DNA of 64,000 nt from Jaapia argillacea MUCL 33604 (lineage: Eukaryota; Basidiomycota; Agaricomycetes; Jaapiales; Jaapiaceae). Location of the stretch: NCBI GenBank assembly GCA_000697665.1, contig KL197744.1:105115-169114 (forward strand). Direction: 5' to 3'. The notes beneath the pieces were generated by a model. That model saw only the letters and a list, made by a program, of their open reading frames with translations. It was not told the origin of the DNA and ran no database searches. Shown here one piece after another: positions 44,747 to 55,455 of the stretch. Both the position numbers and the translations under genes were made by a program. The first letter of the stretch is position 1; every line of letters starts with the position of its first letter.

Positions 44747-45898
44747 ATGTCCATTACCTACTCCGACAATGGCTACAATGGCGAGTCTCCTCTCGTCATG
44801 TCGCTCCCCGACCTCATTCCTTCCACCACCTCGCTCCCACCTTATGGATCTTCCTGCAAGGAAGACAACGATGATTTCGACAGTATCTATTACAACCCCC
44901 CAGTAAAAGTAAAGAGAGAACCACTCTCTCCTCGTATCCTGACTCCTCTTTCCCCCCACATTCCGACTCCCATCGCCAATTACAAGACCACCGGTAAAAC
45001 TGAATCCTCGATCACCTCGTCACCCTCCACTCCCCTTACAGAACCACCAGCCCTCGGAAATCTGTGGCTCGGAACCAATTTCCGTGCTTCATACAATGTA
45101 TGGGGAAATACAATTAATAATCATAAATCACCATCACCTTCTCCCCCACCTCTTCATCGATCTGGTCGCATCCCGTCGACCAAATGCTGGAACTGTAACA
45201 GGTTCGGACACGAAAAACGAGATTGTCCTCATCCTTGTGTCATTCAATCTCGTCCTCGCCCACGTACTGCCAAAAAACCCTGTTTCCCTACCACTCCTCC
45301 TCCTCATAGTCCCTCTTATCATCCCAAAACCCCCGACTACATCCAAAACCCACAACCTCTTCCTTGAATCCCTACTCCAGCTCGATCTCCTGTCCCTGTC
45401 CCAACACCCTCACCTTGTCCTTGGACCCCTCCTGCTGTCATCCCAGCCTACGTTGAACCAGAAGTCGGCCCTGCCTTCACATGGCCACCTCCTCCCTTGA
45501 AGAAATTCATAGCTCAAGGCCCCAATATGATGTTGGCAGGAGCATACTCCAAACATTTGGAGTTTCTCAATCAGCAAGAAACTCACGCTTGTCAAGGAGT
45601 CCAAGTGGCATTAGAATTATGGATGTCCTGGGCTCGAATGCGAGAACAGCATTTCAATATAACTGTTGGGCGAGATTGGCCACAAGTCGCCCTCGTCTAT
45701 CGACGAGCCCCTCCTCCACCAAACCAAGATCTCTACATCCCCCAAATGATCAACTTTAATGGTCCACTTCCATCCAACAATATACAAGCCACCAGCAGCA
45801 AGATTCGACTTGCAGAAATGCCAGGACCCTCTTGGGACGAGTGGAACAAGTTCACTGGATCTCAAAAACTCGCATTTCAGGAGAAATACTGGGCTTAG
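44747..45898 (+). pseudogene. Extra 3' ORF of the chromovirus with a zinc knuckle (ORF3)
   Basis: The ATG lies five bases after the pol stop, and the frame runs to TAG 45896-45898, twelve bases before the 3' LTR. It has 384 codons with one in-frame TGA (45365-45367, fits CGA). The N-terminal half is Ser/Pro-rich and acidic, then a CCHC knuckle C-WN-C-NRFG-H-EKRD-C near residue 146, a Pro-rich linker, and a folded-looking C-terminal region (MMLAGAYSKHLEFLNQQETH, WMSWARMREQHFNI). It has no membrane segment, so it is not env-like. It may be a second nucleic-acid-binding protein; I do not recognise the C-terminal domain. Confidence 0.75.
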
Positions 45899-45909
45899 AA
45901 AGGGGATAG

Positions 45910-46335
45910 TGTTACAAACCATGCCCTAGTAGGACTATTTTCACTTTTCTTTACTTCACCTCGCTTCACCTCTGGACTACAGACTGCGGACTATGGACTG
46001 CGGACTACGGACTACGGACTCCTATTCCCTTGACTCACCTTGACTCACCTTGACTCATTTCTTACTCATCATTACTACAGACTACGGACTGTGCCTACTG
46101 CGGACTGTGCTTCTATCCAGTATATATACCTGCCTGTATTCGCTAATAAGTCTCCATCTTGTTCACTTTGTCAATACAAGTCTTTACTTGCATTCCTACA
46201 AAGTCTGACTTGGTCTCTGTCTGGTTTCCTCTCTTTATCATCCTCATACCGCCTCACTCTGTGTTGCAACCTAAGTACCATCAGAGAAGTACACTGTCTT
46301 GACTTCAGTACTTTGTTGAAGTAACAACTTTAACA
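45910..46335 (+). repeat. 3' LTR of the chromovirus, 426 bp, preceded by polypurine tract
   Basis: It begins TGTTACAAACC and ends CTTTAACA. A purine run agaaagggga lies immediately upstream (45896-45907), fitting a plus-strand primer. Inside are tandem ggactacggactacgg repeats, a tgactcacct triplet repeat (near 46032) and a tatata box near 46122. It is followed by the target duplication cactc. Confidence 0.9.
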
Positions 46336-46340
46336 CACTC

Positions 46341-46754
46341 TATCAATGTCCTCTAAATTTGTTTATAGAAAAGTGAAATACAAAGGGTAAACTAGAGTAC
46401 TATATCTGGAGATAAGAATCATAAGATCAGAGAGCTGCTGGTGGAAAGGTGTGGTGATAAGGAGGATGCCAAGGCATCATTCAAGTACTATCAGAAGGCT
46501 GTGAGTGAGGTGGTAAAGGCTGAGATTTGAAATAGTATCAACTTTATTGAAGTCTAGGTCATGGGTAGCCTTAGATAGACTCTGTGGGCACCCTTGCAAG
46601 TCAATTCTCAGATTCCTTGATATAATGGATTTGTGGGGTGCTCCTGGATGCCCTATGATCTACCGTTGAGATACTTTGATGAAGATTCAACTGGAATTGC
46701 ATGGAATGAATGCCAACACTGTGGGCACCATTAGTTAGACTGCACCCTATAATC
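46341..46754 (+). other. Transposon-flanking sequence with a short coding-like fragment
   Basis: Bases 46409-46530 read as one frame (HKIRELLVERCGDKEDAKA then SFKYYQKAVSEVVKAE and a stop) that looks like a genuine protein fragment but matches no family I know. The rest is non-coding. Confidence 0.35.
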
Positions 46755-48135
46755 TAATGGCACCTCAAACCCTTCTAGGGTGCAGGGTGCTTCAAGCACT
46801 TGCAGGACACCTCACACCTCTCAGTGGAGCCTCAAACCCTTCCAGGGTACCTCAAACCACACAGAGCACCCTAAACCACTTAGGGCATCTCAAACTCTTC
46901 CAGAGCACCTCACACTCTTCCAGCATGCCTCAAACCCTTTCAGAGTGACTCAAACCCTTCCAGCCCCCCCCTCCCCCCTGTTGATAGAGTCTCAAACCCC
47001 TCTAGGGCTCCTCAAACCCTTCCAGGGCTCCTCAAACCCTTTCTGTGCACCTCAAACCCTTCCAGGGCACCCCTAGATGCTTCAAACCCTTCTAGGATGC
47101 ATCAAACCACTCAAGGTACCTCAAACACTGCCAAGGTGCCTCAAACCCCTTAGTTATTCCTTACAACCTTCCAGAGTGCCTCAAACCCTTCCATGGCATC
47201 TCAAACCACTCAGGGCACCTCAAACCCTTCTAGGGCGCCTCAAACACTTCTAGGGCATCTCAAACCCTTCTAGAATACATCAAACCACTTAAGGCACCTC
47301 AAACACTTCCAAGGCACCTTAACACCTTATCTGTTCCTCACAACCTTTCAGGGTGTCTCAATGGCATCTCAAACCCTTCAGGTTGCCTCAAACCCTTTCA
47401 GGGTGCCTCAAGCCCTTCCAGGGCACCTCAAACCCTTTCAGGGCACCTCAAACACTTCCATGGCATCTCAAACACTTCTAGGGTGCCTCAAACCCCTCAT
47501 AACATCAAACCACTCAAGGCACCTCAAACACTTCCAAGGAACCTTAAGCCCTCAGTTGTTCCTTGCAACCTGCTTCTCAAACCCTTCCAGAGCATCCCAA
47601 ACCCTTCAGGGCATCCAGGGCACCTCAAACCCTTCCATGGCTTCTCAATCATCTCCAGGGCACCTTAAACCTTTCTAGATTACATCAAACCACTCAAGTC
47701 ACCTCAAAGACTTCCAAGGCACCTTAACCCCTTAGTTGTTCCTCACAGCCTTTCAGGGTGTCTCAGTGGCATCTCAAACACTTCCAGGTTGCCTCAAACC
47801 TTTCTAGAATACATCAAACCACTCAAGGCACCTCAAACACTTCTAAGGCACCTTAACCCCTTAGTTACTCCTCACAATCTTTCAGGGTGTCTCAATGGCA
47901 TCTCAAACACTTCCAGGGCATCTCAAACAGTCCAGGGTGCCTCAAACCCTTCTAGAATATATCAAGCCACTCAAGGCACATCAAACACATCCAAGGCACA
48001 TCAAACGCATCCAAGGCGCCTCAAACCCCTCAGTTGTTCCTCATAACCTTTCAGGGTGCCTCAAACCCTTCTAGAATGCATCAAACCACTCAAGGCACCT
48101 CAAATACTTCCAGGGTACCTCAAACCCTTTAGGCA
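46755..48135 (+). repeat. Long degenerate minisatellite, ~20-bp unit, C/A-rich orientation
   Basis: About 65 tandem copies around cctcaaacccttccagggca, diverged, over 1.4 kb. It is the reverse complement of the unit at 36.1-36.8 kb. A longer super-period is visible: blocks beginning ccactcaaggcacctcaaa and ending ttcctcacaa recur at about 47100, 47285, 47510, 47690, 47818 and 48080. Confidence 0.88.
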
Positions 48136-48474
48136 AGACAGTGTGGGGTTGATTCAGATCAAGATCATGGGTGCCCTTAGCTAGACACTGCAGGCGCCCT
48201 CACAAATCACTTCTCAGATATCTTTGCATATAGGATGCATGAGGCCCTCCTATGCATGCAATGATGTATCATTGAGGGACTTTGCTATGAAGATTCAAGT
48301 GAGATAATCTCAAGCCACTCAATGTTCACTGATGTTGGCAGCCCTGTCATTAATACAGCTGTATTATATTGCTATGGGCACCCAGATGGGCAATGATAAA
48401 CTGATTCAGTGTTTAATATCACCCAGCTGCTTGATGGTGGCCAATGTTGACTGTCTCATTATCAACACTATTAA

Positions 48475-48580
48475 TGTTAGGAGCACCTTAGCAACTAGTA
48501 CTCAGGCTACGATGTTGAGGCTGAGAGGATGATGAACGAGAGTGACTGGTTGAAGGTGTGGAAGAAGAGGGCAGTCTGCA
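48475..48580 (-). mobile_element. Fragment of the 433-bp LTR family (3' end, minus orientation)
   Basis: TGTTAGGAGCACCTTAGCAA is followed by ctagtactcaggct and gaggctgagaggatgatgaacgaga. This matches the reverse complement of the solo LTR end at 31679 and the copies at 57659 and 60386. It decays after ~48580. Confidence 0.7.
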
Positions 48581-49579
48581 TGTAGAAATATGATAGACTC
48601 TTATTTTTAAATCAGAATCAAATCCATTTTCGATATGCTCACATTTGAATCTAGCCCTCGAAAACAAACTACCAGAATTGGAAAGCCGCAAGAAGACAAG
48701 CCTACGCCGTCATCGAACCATGTGTAGCCTCTCGCGGATGTGCCACCTATACGTCGGAGGACTTGGTTCGGGTTTATCTTATCTCTCCATCCCTTGTGAT
48801 CTTTGATTCAGTTTATCTTATCTTTCGTTCTCTTCGCTTCTGTTTTACCTTCTACACAATCACATGTCTCGGCTGTCCTCCACATTCCACTCTTCGAATC
48901 TTGTTGAAACTTTATTGTTGGGTCCCAGATCTGTTGGGGAAGTAGGGGAGAGCCCAGAGCTTGATTGCTGGGACCCGTTGGTCGGATTGGGACATAGGTG
49001 CATTACCCCAGCTTGATCGCTCAGGAGTCGTCTTCTCCCCAAGCAATTGCCCCAACGGAAAGGGGTTTGATGGTACTGTGATACTTGATTTTGTAGATCA
49101 TATTCCTTTTTCGTTTGATTCAGACACACTTGCTTCCCTCCTAGCTTACTCTCTCACTCACGTCGAATTCTTTCACCATTTCTACCAGTCACTGCCTGTC
49201 CTTCTGTCATGTCAGCTAGCTTCCCATTGCGAAGGCACCAGCGGAGATTGCGTGGATGCATTGTGACTTTGTACTTAGATGCAGCCCACCTTTAAGGGCC
49301 CTTGTTGAATTATCCCCCTGTGCTTACTGCTGTCTCTCTGCATGAACGCAAATTCTTCCCCTCGAACGCTTGAACTTTCTGCCTAAACTCGATCTCGATA
49401 AGATTAGCTCTCGGTTGAATAAGCTATCTGGGTTCTATCACACGTGGAATTTACTTCCGTGCTTGCGATCTGATCTTTCTCCACTCATCTACTACAATCT
49501 GTTACTCTGGCTATCGAAAGCTCTGCTAGCCGCCAACCCTCTTGGGTTCACAGTGTTTCCCAACAAACACTCAAGAAAG
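48581..49579. other. Unassigned sequence upstream of the tandem array
   Basis: A plus-strand frame around 49370-49579 (FLPKLDLDKISSRLNKLSG ... WLSKALLAANPLGFTVFPNK) looks coding and runs into the first unit of the array, so it may be the last unique exon of a gene whose 3' part was amplified. No family was recognised. Confidence 0.35.
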
Positions 49580-52040
49580 GTAGGATTACTTGGACACCAC
49601 GTATTACCCGTGGCGTCCAAACATGCGTCGCCAAATTGAATGTTTTTATTTCTCTAGATAAGTTGACTGTTGGCTTTAGCCACGATGAATCGGCGGACGC
49701 ACCAGACCTTGATGCACGTACCCGTGCGTGGAGGGAGGCCTTGCAGATCACGAGGCCTATTTGGTTACCAATACCCTCCAACCTGTACCCTGGTAGGAGG
49801 GAAGCCTGTTGTTAGACGAGGTTTGTTCACTCGCATCCGTTGATTCGGTTGACTATTCTCAGAAATTTTGGTTCCACGTCTCTCCAGTAGGTGTCCAGTT
49901 GACTCAGATCAGAAACTAACTTTGAATTCATCTTACAGATGGAGTTACTTTTGCCCACTGTCGTTACCAACAACCCCTACACAAAGGTAAGTTGACTTGG
50001 AAGCCTGGTTAATCGGTGACGTCCAAGCATATGCCACCCAGTTGAACCTTTTCATTTCTCTAGGTAAGTCGATTGTTGGCTTTAGTCATGACAAATCGAC
50101 AGATGCACCAGACCTCGATACACATACCCGTGCATGGAGGGAGGCCTTGCATATCACGAGGCTCATTTGGTACTGATACCCTCCAACCTGTACCCTGGTA
50201 GGGGGGAAGCCCATCGTTAGATGAGGTTTGTTCACTTGCGTCCGTCAATTCTGTTGACTTTTCTCAGTTCACATTCAATTCCGCGTGTATCCAGTAAGTG
50301 TCCAATTGACTTGGATCAAAAACTAACGTTGAATTCATCTTACAGATGTAGTTACTCTTTGCCCACTGTTGTTACCAACAATCACTACACAAAGGTAAGT
50401 TGGCTTGGACGCCCAGTTAATCGGAGACATCCAAGCATACACTGCCCGGTTAGACATTTTCGTTCCTCTAGGTAAGTTGTTCATTGGCTTTAGCCAAGAC
50501 GAATCGACAGACACACCAGACCTTGATGCACGTACCTGTGCATGGAGGGAGGCCTTGCATATCGCGAGGCTTATTTGGTACTGATACCCTCTAACCTGTA
50601 CCCTGGTAGGGGCTGGGTGGAAGCCCATCATTAGATGAGGTTTGTTCACTCACGTCCATCAATTCTGTCGACTTTTCTCAGTTAACATTCAATTCCACTT
50701 GTATCCAGTAAGCATCCAACTGACCCAGATCAAAAACTAACTTTGAATTCATCTTACAGATGTAGTTACTCTCACCCACTGTCCTTACCAACAAACACTA
50801 CACAAAGGTAAGTTGACTTGGATGCCCAGTTAATCGGAGATGTCCAAGCATACGCCACCCAGTTAAACCTTTTCGTTTCTCTAGGTAAGTCAATCATTGG
50901 CTTTAGCCACGATGCTAACCTGTACCATGGTAGGAGAGAAGCCTGTCATTAGATGAGGTTTGTTCACTTGTGTCTGCCAATTTTGCACATTCTTTTCAAT
51001 TGACATTCAATTCCACAGGTATCCAGTGAGTACCCAATTGAATTGGATCAAAAACTAAATCTGACTTTCTCTGACAGTTGTAGTTACTCTTGTTCAGCAT
51101 CATTCCCAACAGACACCACAGAAAGGTAAGCTGATTCGGATGCCATGCTAATCTGTGGCGTCCAAGCATACGCTGCCAAACTATAGGAACTCATTTCTCT
51201 AGTTACATCGATCTTCAGCTTTAGTCACAATGAATCGACTGACGCACCAGACCTCAATGCATGTACCTGTGCGTGGAGGGAGGCCTTGCAGATTGTGAGG
51301 TTTATTTGGTAATGATACCCTCCAACCTGTACCCTGGTAGGGAAGCCTGTCGTTAAATGAGGCTTGTTCACTTGCATCTGCCAATTCAGTCAACATTTCT
51401 CAGTTAAAATTCACTTCCACAGGTATCCAGTATGTATTTAGTCAACTTAGATCAATAACTAACCCCTACTCCCTTGCACTTTTAGTTAGTTTTGTTTACT
51501 ATTGCTCCCAACAGACACTATGGAAAGGTAGGCCAACTTGGACACCACGAATTAACTGTATGCCACAATAATCTATGGCGTCTAAATAATATGTGGCGTC
51601 CAAGCACACACTGCTAAGTTAAATGATTTCGTTTCTCATGGTGAGTTGATCATTGGATTGAGCCATGATTCAGACTCTATCCAATAAGTACTCCACTGAC
51701 TCAGATCAAAATCTAAGACTTACTGACCTTGTAGTTGCATTTACTTTTGTTTGCAGGTGTTCCCAAGCAGCCCAGAAAGGTGGGTCAACTTGGAAATTAC
51801 TATCCAGGTATACACTACTGAGCTGAGTGATTTCCTTTCTCTGTATAGGTCAATAATTGGCTTCTGTCACCTTTAATCAACATGGTGTTGGACCTAGATA
51901 TGTATACGTGTTTATATAGTACCAGTACTTCTGACCTGTACCCTCATAGGAGGGAAGCCATGTCGCTGAATGGGTCCTGTTCAGCTGGGTCCATCAATTC
52001 AATCTACTCATATCTTTTGACAAGCAGACTGTGCATTGAG
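49580..52040 (+). repeat. Tandem array of six to seven ~408-bp units with splice-like borders
   Basis: Unit starts, set at gta(a/g)g after an aaag, are at 49580, 49987, 50395, 50808, 51126, 51528 and 51780. Spacings are 407, 408, 413, 318, 402 and 252 bp. Each unit has AAAG|GTAAGT, a later ctctag|gtaagt, an open block (SHDESADAPDLDARTRAWRE in unit 1) and a cttacag acceptor-like site before a ~50-bp block. Copies diverge toward the right. Stops occur in the open block in most copies. Confidence 0.8.
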
Positions 52041-52917
52041 CATTAATCATCAGTGTATTGGCCCATAGTAGTACTTAGGGTTCCCTATTTTGTACTTGGG
52101 TCCTTGTCAAATCAACACCAGTGATTGGCACTAACTTGGAACTCCCTGCTTCGCTCAAAATCTCTATCTTTCAAGTCTCCAGTTCTTTAGATCTTCACAT
52201 GTCCACTATAGATTGTAACATTGGGTGGTGGGGTGGCAAGGAGAGATGTGTTTGTGTGGATGGGGGTGCTGAAAAGACTTCAAAATCAAATGTTAGTGAA
52301 TTCACAGGAAAAACACATGAAATCAACTTTTTTAAACTTTTAGAGGAGCCTGAGGCATTGGACTTAAGCCTAGCCAATCTTCAGACACCTTCTCTAGCCT
52401 ATACCAGTATTGTTCCAGAAGAAATAAGGGTGAGAGAGTGTGCTTGTAAATACTCAATCCTGGGTGAGCTTGAACACATGCATGGTGCTGATCCCCTTGA
52501 AGTCACTGTTGGGTGTTGGTGTGAGTCATGAATGTTATGAAAACAGCATAAATGGATGATGTAAACAAATGAAATGGAACAGAAAAGACAAGAGAGTAGG
52601 GTGGAATAAGTCTGCAGTCATTCATTAGTTGATGCTGCACTCAATGACAAAGCAGTGTAACAAATGTGACATGTACCAAAAATCCAGAGGTCAATGACGT
52701 GTGGTGAGAATTTGTGATCCCAACTGAGTGTGGGAACAGGCATCCTGACGTCAGCAATACAGAAAGACAGTCTCACAGTCAATGCAACTGAAACCGTGAG
52801 ACAAAGTCCGTGAGAACAATTGACGCAGTAAGGTGGTCATGAGCATCCTCAATCTCAAATTTTGTGATAAGCAATTCTTTCCTCATTCCTCAGGAATCGT
52901 AACTCTATTTAAACCGA
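52041..52917 (+). other. Unassigned region with one 136-codon open frame
   Basis: The plus-strand frame 52121-52531 is open (NFFKLLEEPEALDLSLANLQ...) but has no ATG with good context and no recognisable domain. The remaining ~380 bp is AT-rich with short frames. Confidence 0.3.
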
Positions 52918-53199
52918 ATGGTTCTGGACTTAAATGACACTCCCGATCATACTGTGATTGAAAAAGACATTGATGTAGCTGATGATGATGTCATGAGTCT
53001 TAGAGGTGTAGTATACTTTGGTGACTTTCACTACAATGCAAGGATTATTCAAGCTAATGGAGATATATGGTTCAATAATGGTATTCTCACTGGGGAGAAC
53101 TCAATTTATGAAGGACACATATCAACATTAAATAATACCTCTTTGAAATACAAAAACAATAAACATGCAACTGCTCTAATTTATACAAGATGGAAGTGA
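52918..53199 (+). pseudogene. C-terminal fragment of a transposon-associated protein, possibly cysteine-peptidase-like
   Basis: The ATG frame of 93 codons ends in TGA. It contains LRGVVYFGDFHYNARII, then ANGDIWFNNGI and HATALIYTRWK. The pattern small-x-FHY...R...W..NG is reminiscent of the His-box region of USP-type peptidases, and similar C-termini occur in proteins from agaricomycete transposon islands. This is family recollection, not proof. There is no upstream catalytic Cys domain in the same frame, so it is a fragment. Confidence 0.35.
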
Positions 53200-53252
53200 A
53201 ACAGTGCTTTGGGAATTGTTCATGCCACACCACGCAGTGGCCCACTCCCTGA

Positions 53253-53738
53253 CTAGTGCAATGTGACAGTCGAAATGAGGGAGAGGAGACAAGTGTCCAA
53301 CCAATGGACATCATTAAAAGTCCCAACCATCAGGGCGATCTTGGTGACACGAGAGAGCCTTTGGATGAGGCAGTGGAAGTGAAGAGCAAAAGGGAGAGTC
53401 AATGCATTGATGTGAATGTGTAACTGCTGGATGGTGTTGACCGAAGTGATAGAAAGGCATTTTGCAGCAAACCCAGCACCACAGGTGCGGATGACCATGC
53501 TCTCTGCCCTAATCAGGGCCCAGTCAATTTGCCTCGCGTGTGCTTTCTTAACACCACTCCTGACACAAAGATATAGGAGGAAGAGGAGAAACAACTCCCT
53601 GCAGGTGAGCATAAAGTTATACAGATTGCTGCAGTCATTGAGGGCTGCTGCAAAGCATTGTATCATCTCAACTGGAAGGCCCAGAAGGTGTTGACGTCTA
53701 GGCTGAACTGTGGAGCATTCACTGCAGGATATTACCAA
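53253..53738 (-). pseudogene. F-box-like protein fragment
   Basis: The minus-strand open frame has LLGLPVEMIQCFAAAL followed by CSNLYNFMLTCREL, the usual start of an agaricomycete F-box, then alternating hydrophobic segments. No ATG precedes it in frame (the first codon is TTG), and a cctgcag acceptor-like site sits at the border, so the 5' exon may be upstream or lost. The frame ends in TGA at 53253. The product would be about 150 residues, much shorter than the F-box gene at 8.8 kb. Confidence 0.45.
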
Positions 53739-54614
53739 GGTTAGTGGTGGATCTGCGAGGATGCTACACGTTCAACATACCTATCTTCTCCTGGTGACAA
53801 CAGGTCTTCAAGTGGGGTGACTGGGAGGTTCGGGTCCTGTGTGTTGCTCCTGCCTGTACATTGATCAACATGCAACTGGGAGGAGAAGAACAAGGGGACT
53901 CACTGGGCTTTCAATAGAGCTCAGATTACAATGCTTGTGAAATTGAGGTGTCAATGAAAGACTAGGCGAAGTTCAACATGGGGGCTCACCATCCAGATGT
54001 TCCAGTACACTTCGCCATCAATGGGACTTGGGAAGATGCTGGGTGAGGTCACCATACTTAAACCTCCCAAGGCTTTGTTAAGAGATGAATGCACAGAAAG
54101 AAATTGGAATTTGAAATGGGGATGCTGCATGTCGATTCGTGATCATGCCACTGAAGGTGAGGCTATCATTGTTGGGCCTGTGACTCATCATGCTCTTTGT
54201 GAGAGCGATTGGATCCTTGTCTTCTCCATATACAGAACCTTTGTGGGATCTAAATGTTTAGTGGAATCACACTTCCATATCACCTTTGACGTCACGTCCG
54301 CCATCATCCCCCTTGTATTCTTTGGAGTCTGTGAACTGCACCCTCTCTATTATCACCTCATTGCGTGAAGCATGCAGATGAAAGCATTCAGAAGAGCATC
54401 CAACACTTCGGTGTCAAGAAGCTCAGGCCACGGCATGGTTGGGGACAATGGAGATAGACTCGACAAAATTGTTCAGTCTGAAGAGTCCAGTTAAATGCAA
54501 GATCAAGGCTCCTGTAAGTCGATATCTATGGGCCTATGTATGTGCACTCTTTTAAAAAGCGACCAGAGGATTCGTGTGCTTTACGGCTGGGGAAGGGGAT
54601 TGTGCCACTTGATG
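53739..54614 (+). other. Unassigned region with one 123-codon open frame
   Basis: Plus-strand frame 53997-54368 (MFQYTSPSMGLGKMLGEV...FHITFDVTSAIIPLVFFG) shows no known domain. The rest has short frames only. Assignment is not possible. Confidence 0.25.
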
Positions 54615-55245
54615 TCACCATTGAGTTATCAATGATGGTGGTGAAGAAAGACGAGGGAATCTCACCTTTGCAGCCAGGTAGTCCAGCGTACTGCATAGGG
54701 TGTTGTGGTCTCGCTTGTACATCTCTTGCAATTCTGAGATCTGACGCTCTTTATCCTCCACAGCCTCACCCAATTTCTGGTTTTCATTCATCATTGCCAC
54801 CTTCTCCTGTGCAAACTTGCCCTCCCCCCCCTGTAATTCTGCTACATCTGAGCAGATGGCAAGGAACTGACAAACTGATCAAAAAACCCACTCCATTCCA
54901 GGGGCATCGATGCTTACCTCTTGGACAATCTGATCTAACATTGTTTCAAGTCTCTTCAGCCTGTGTTTGATATGAGGGAATGGTCCCTGAGGTATGTTGC
55001 CACCAAGGGGACTCCCAACAACAAGTGGAGTCTGGATATGAAGGGAGTGAGGGTGTATCTCCTTTGCATTGGTTGTGTGGTGGGCTTGAGTGGAGGTTGT
55101 TGGTTGGTGAGCTGAGATCAAGTCCTGGTTGATGGGTAAATGGGCTCTCAGCACCTTCAATCCTTGTTTCCCTGCCTCCTGGTCAGGCTTCTCTGGCAAA
55201 GGAACCAATTTGATAGTCTGAGCAATGGGCAATGAATGTAAGGTG
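54615..55245 (-). pseudogene. Coiled-coil protein remnant related in type to the 33-34 kb gene
   Basis: Minus-strand segments: 55245-54917 (SLPIAQTIKLVPLPEKPDQ..., ending LKRLETMLDQIVQE before a gtaagc donor) and about 54840-54664 (NENQKLGEAVEDKERQISEL..YKRDHNTLCSTLDYLAAK, then a gtgag donor), a clear heptad pattern. A run of eight G at the start of the second segment breaks phase between the exons. Probably the same class of Zn-cluster/coiled-coil transposon-island protein; the cysteine cluster was not found here. Confidence 0.4.
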
Positions 55246-55284
55246 ACCCCCAGAGTGTGAACAAGGAAAGGTGTACATGGTCGG

Positions 55285-55455
55285 AAAAGGTTCTCTTTCC
55301 TTCTCCATTTCCTTCTCTCTTTCCTTCTCTCTCCCTTCTCTCTTTCTCTTTCTCTTCTTCCTTCCTCTCTCTCCTTTCTCCCCTCCTTCTCCCTCCCCCT
55401 CACTTCTCCCTTCTCATTTCCTTCCCCCTCCTTCCTTCTTCCTTCTCCCCTATTT
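55285..55455 (+). repeat. TTCC/CTCC-rich low-complexity tract
   Basis: Nearly pure pyrimidine on the plus strand (ccttctctctttcc, ccctccttctccctcc). It keeps three frames open by composition. Confidence 0.85.

Larger units (their letters stand above)
36945..46335 (+). mobile_element. Chromovirus-type Ty3/Gypsy LTR retrotransposon, degenerate, with nested insertion
   Basis: The ends are TGTTA (36945) and TAACA (46335), with identical 5-bp flanks cactc at 36940-36944 and 46336-46340. Order inside: 5' LTR (interrupted), gag, protease, reverse transcriptase, RNase H, integrase, chromodomain, extra ORF, polypurine tract, 3' LTR. This order (integrase after RT, chromodomain at the pol C-terminus) defines chromoviruses. 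Element length without the insertion is about 7.8 kb. Numerous nonsense codons and some frameshifts make it non-autonomous now. Confidence 0.93.

Noticed and set aside
44747-45898. env gene of the retrotransposon
   Set aside because: No signal peptide or membrane segment; a zinc knuckle and Pro-rich sequence point to a nucleic-acid-binding protein.
35590-48135. Regular short direct repeats that could suggest a CRISPR array
   Set aside because: Units of ~20 bp follow one another without unique spacers, and the genome is eukaryotic. They are minisatellites.
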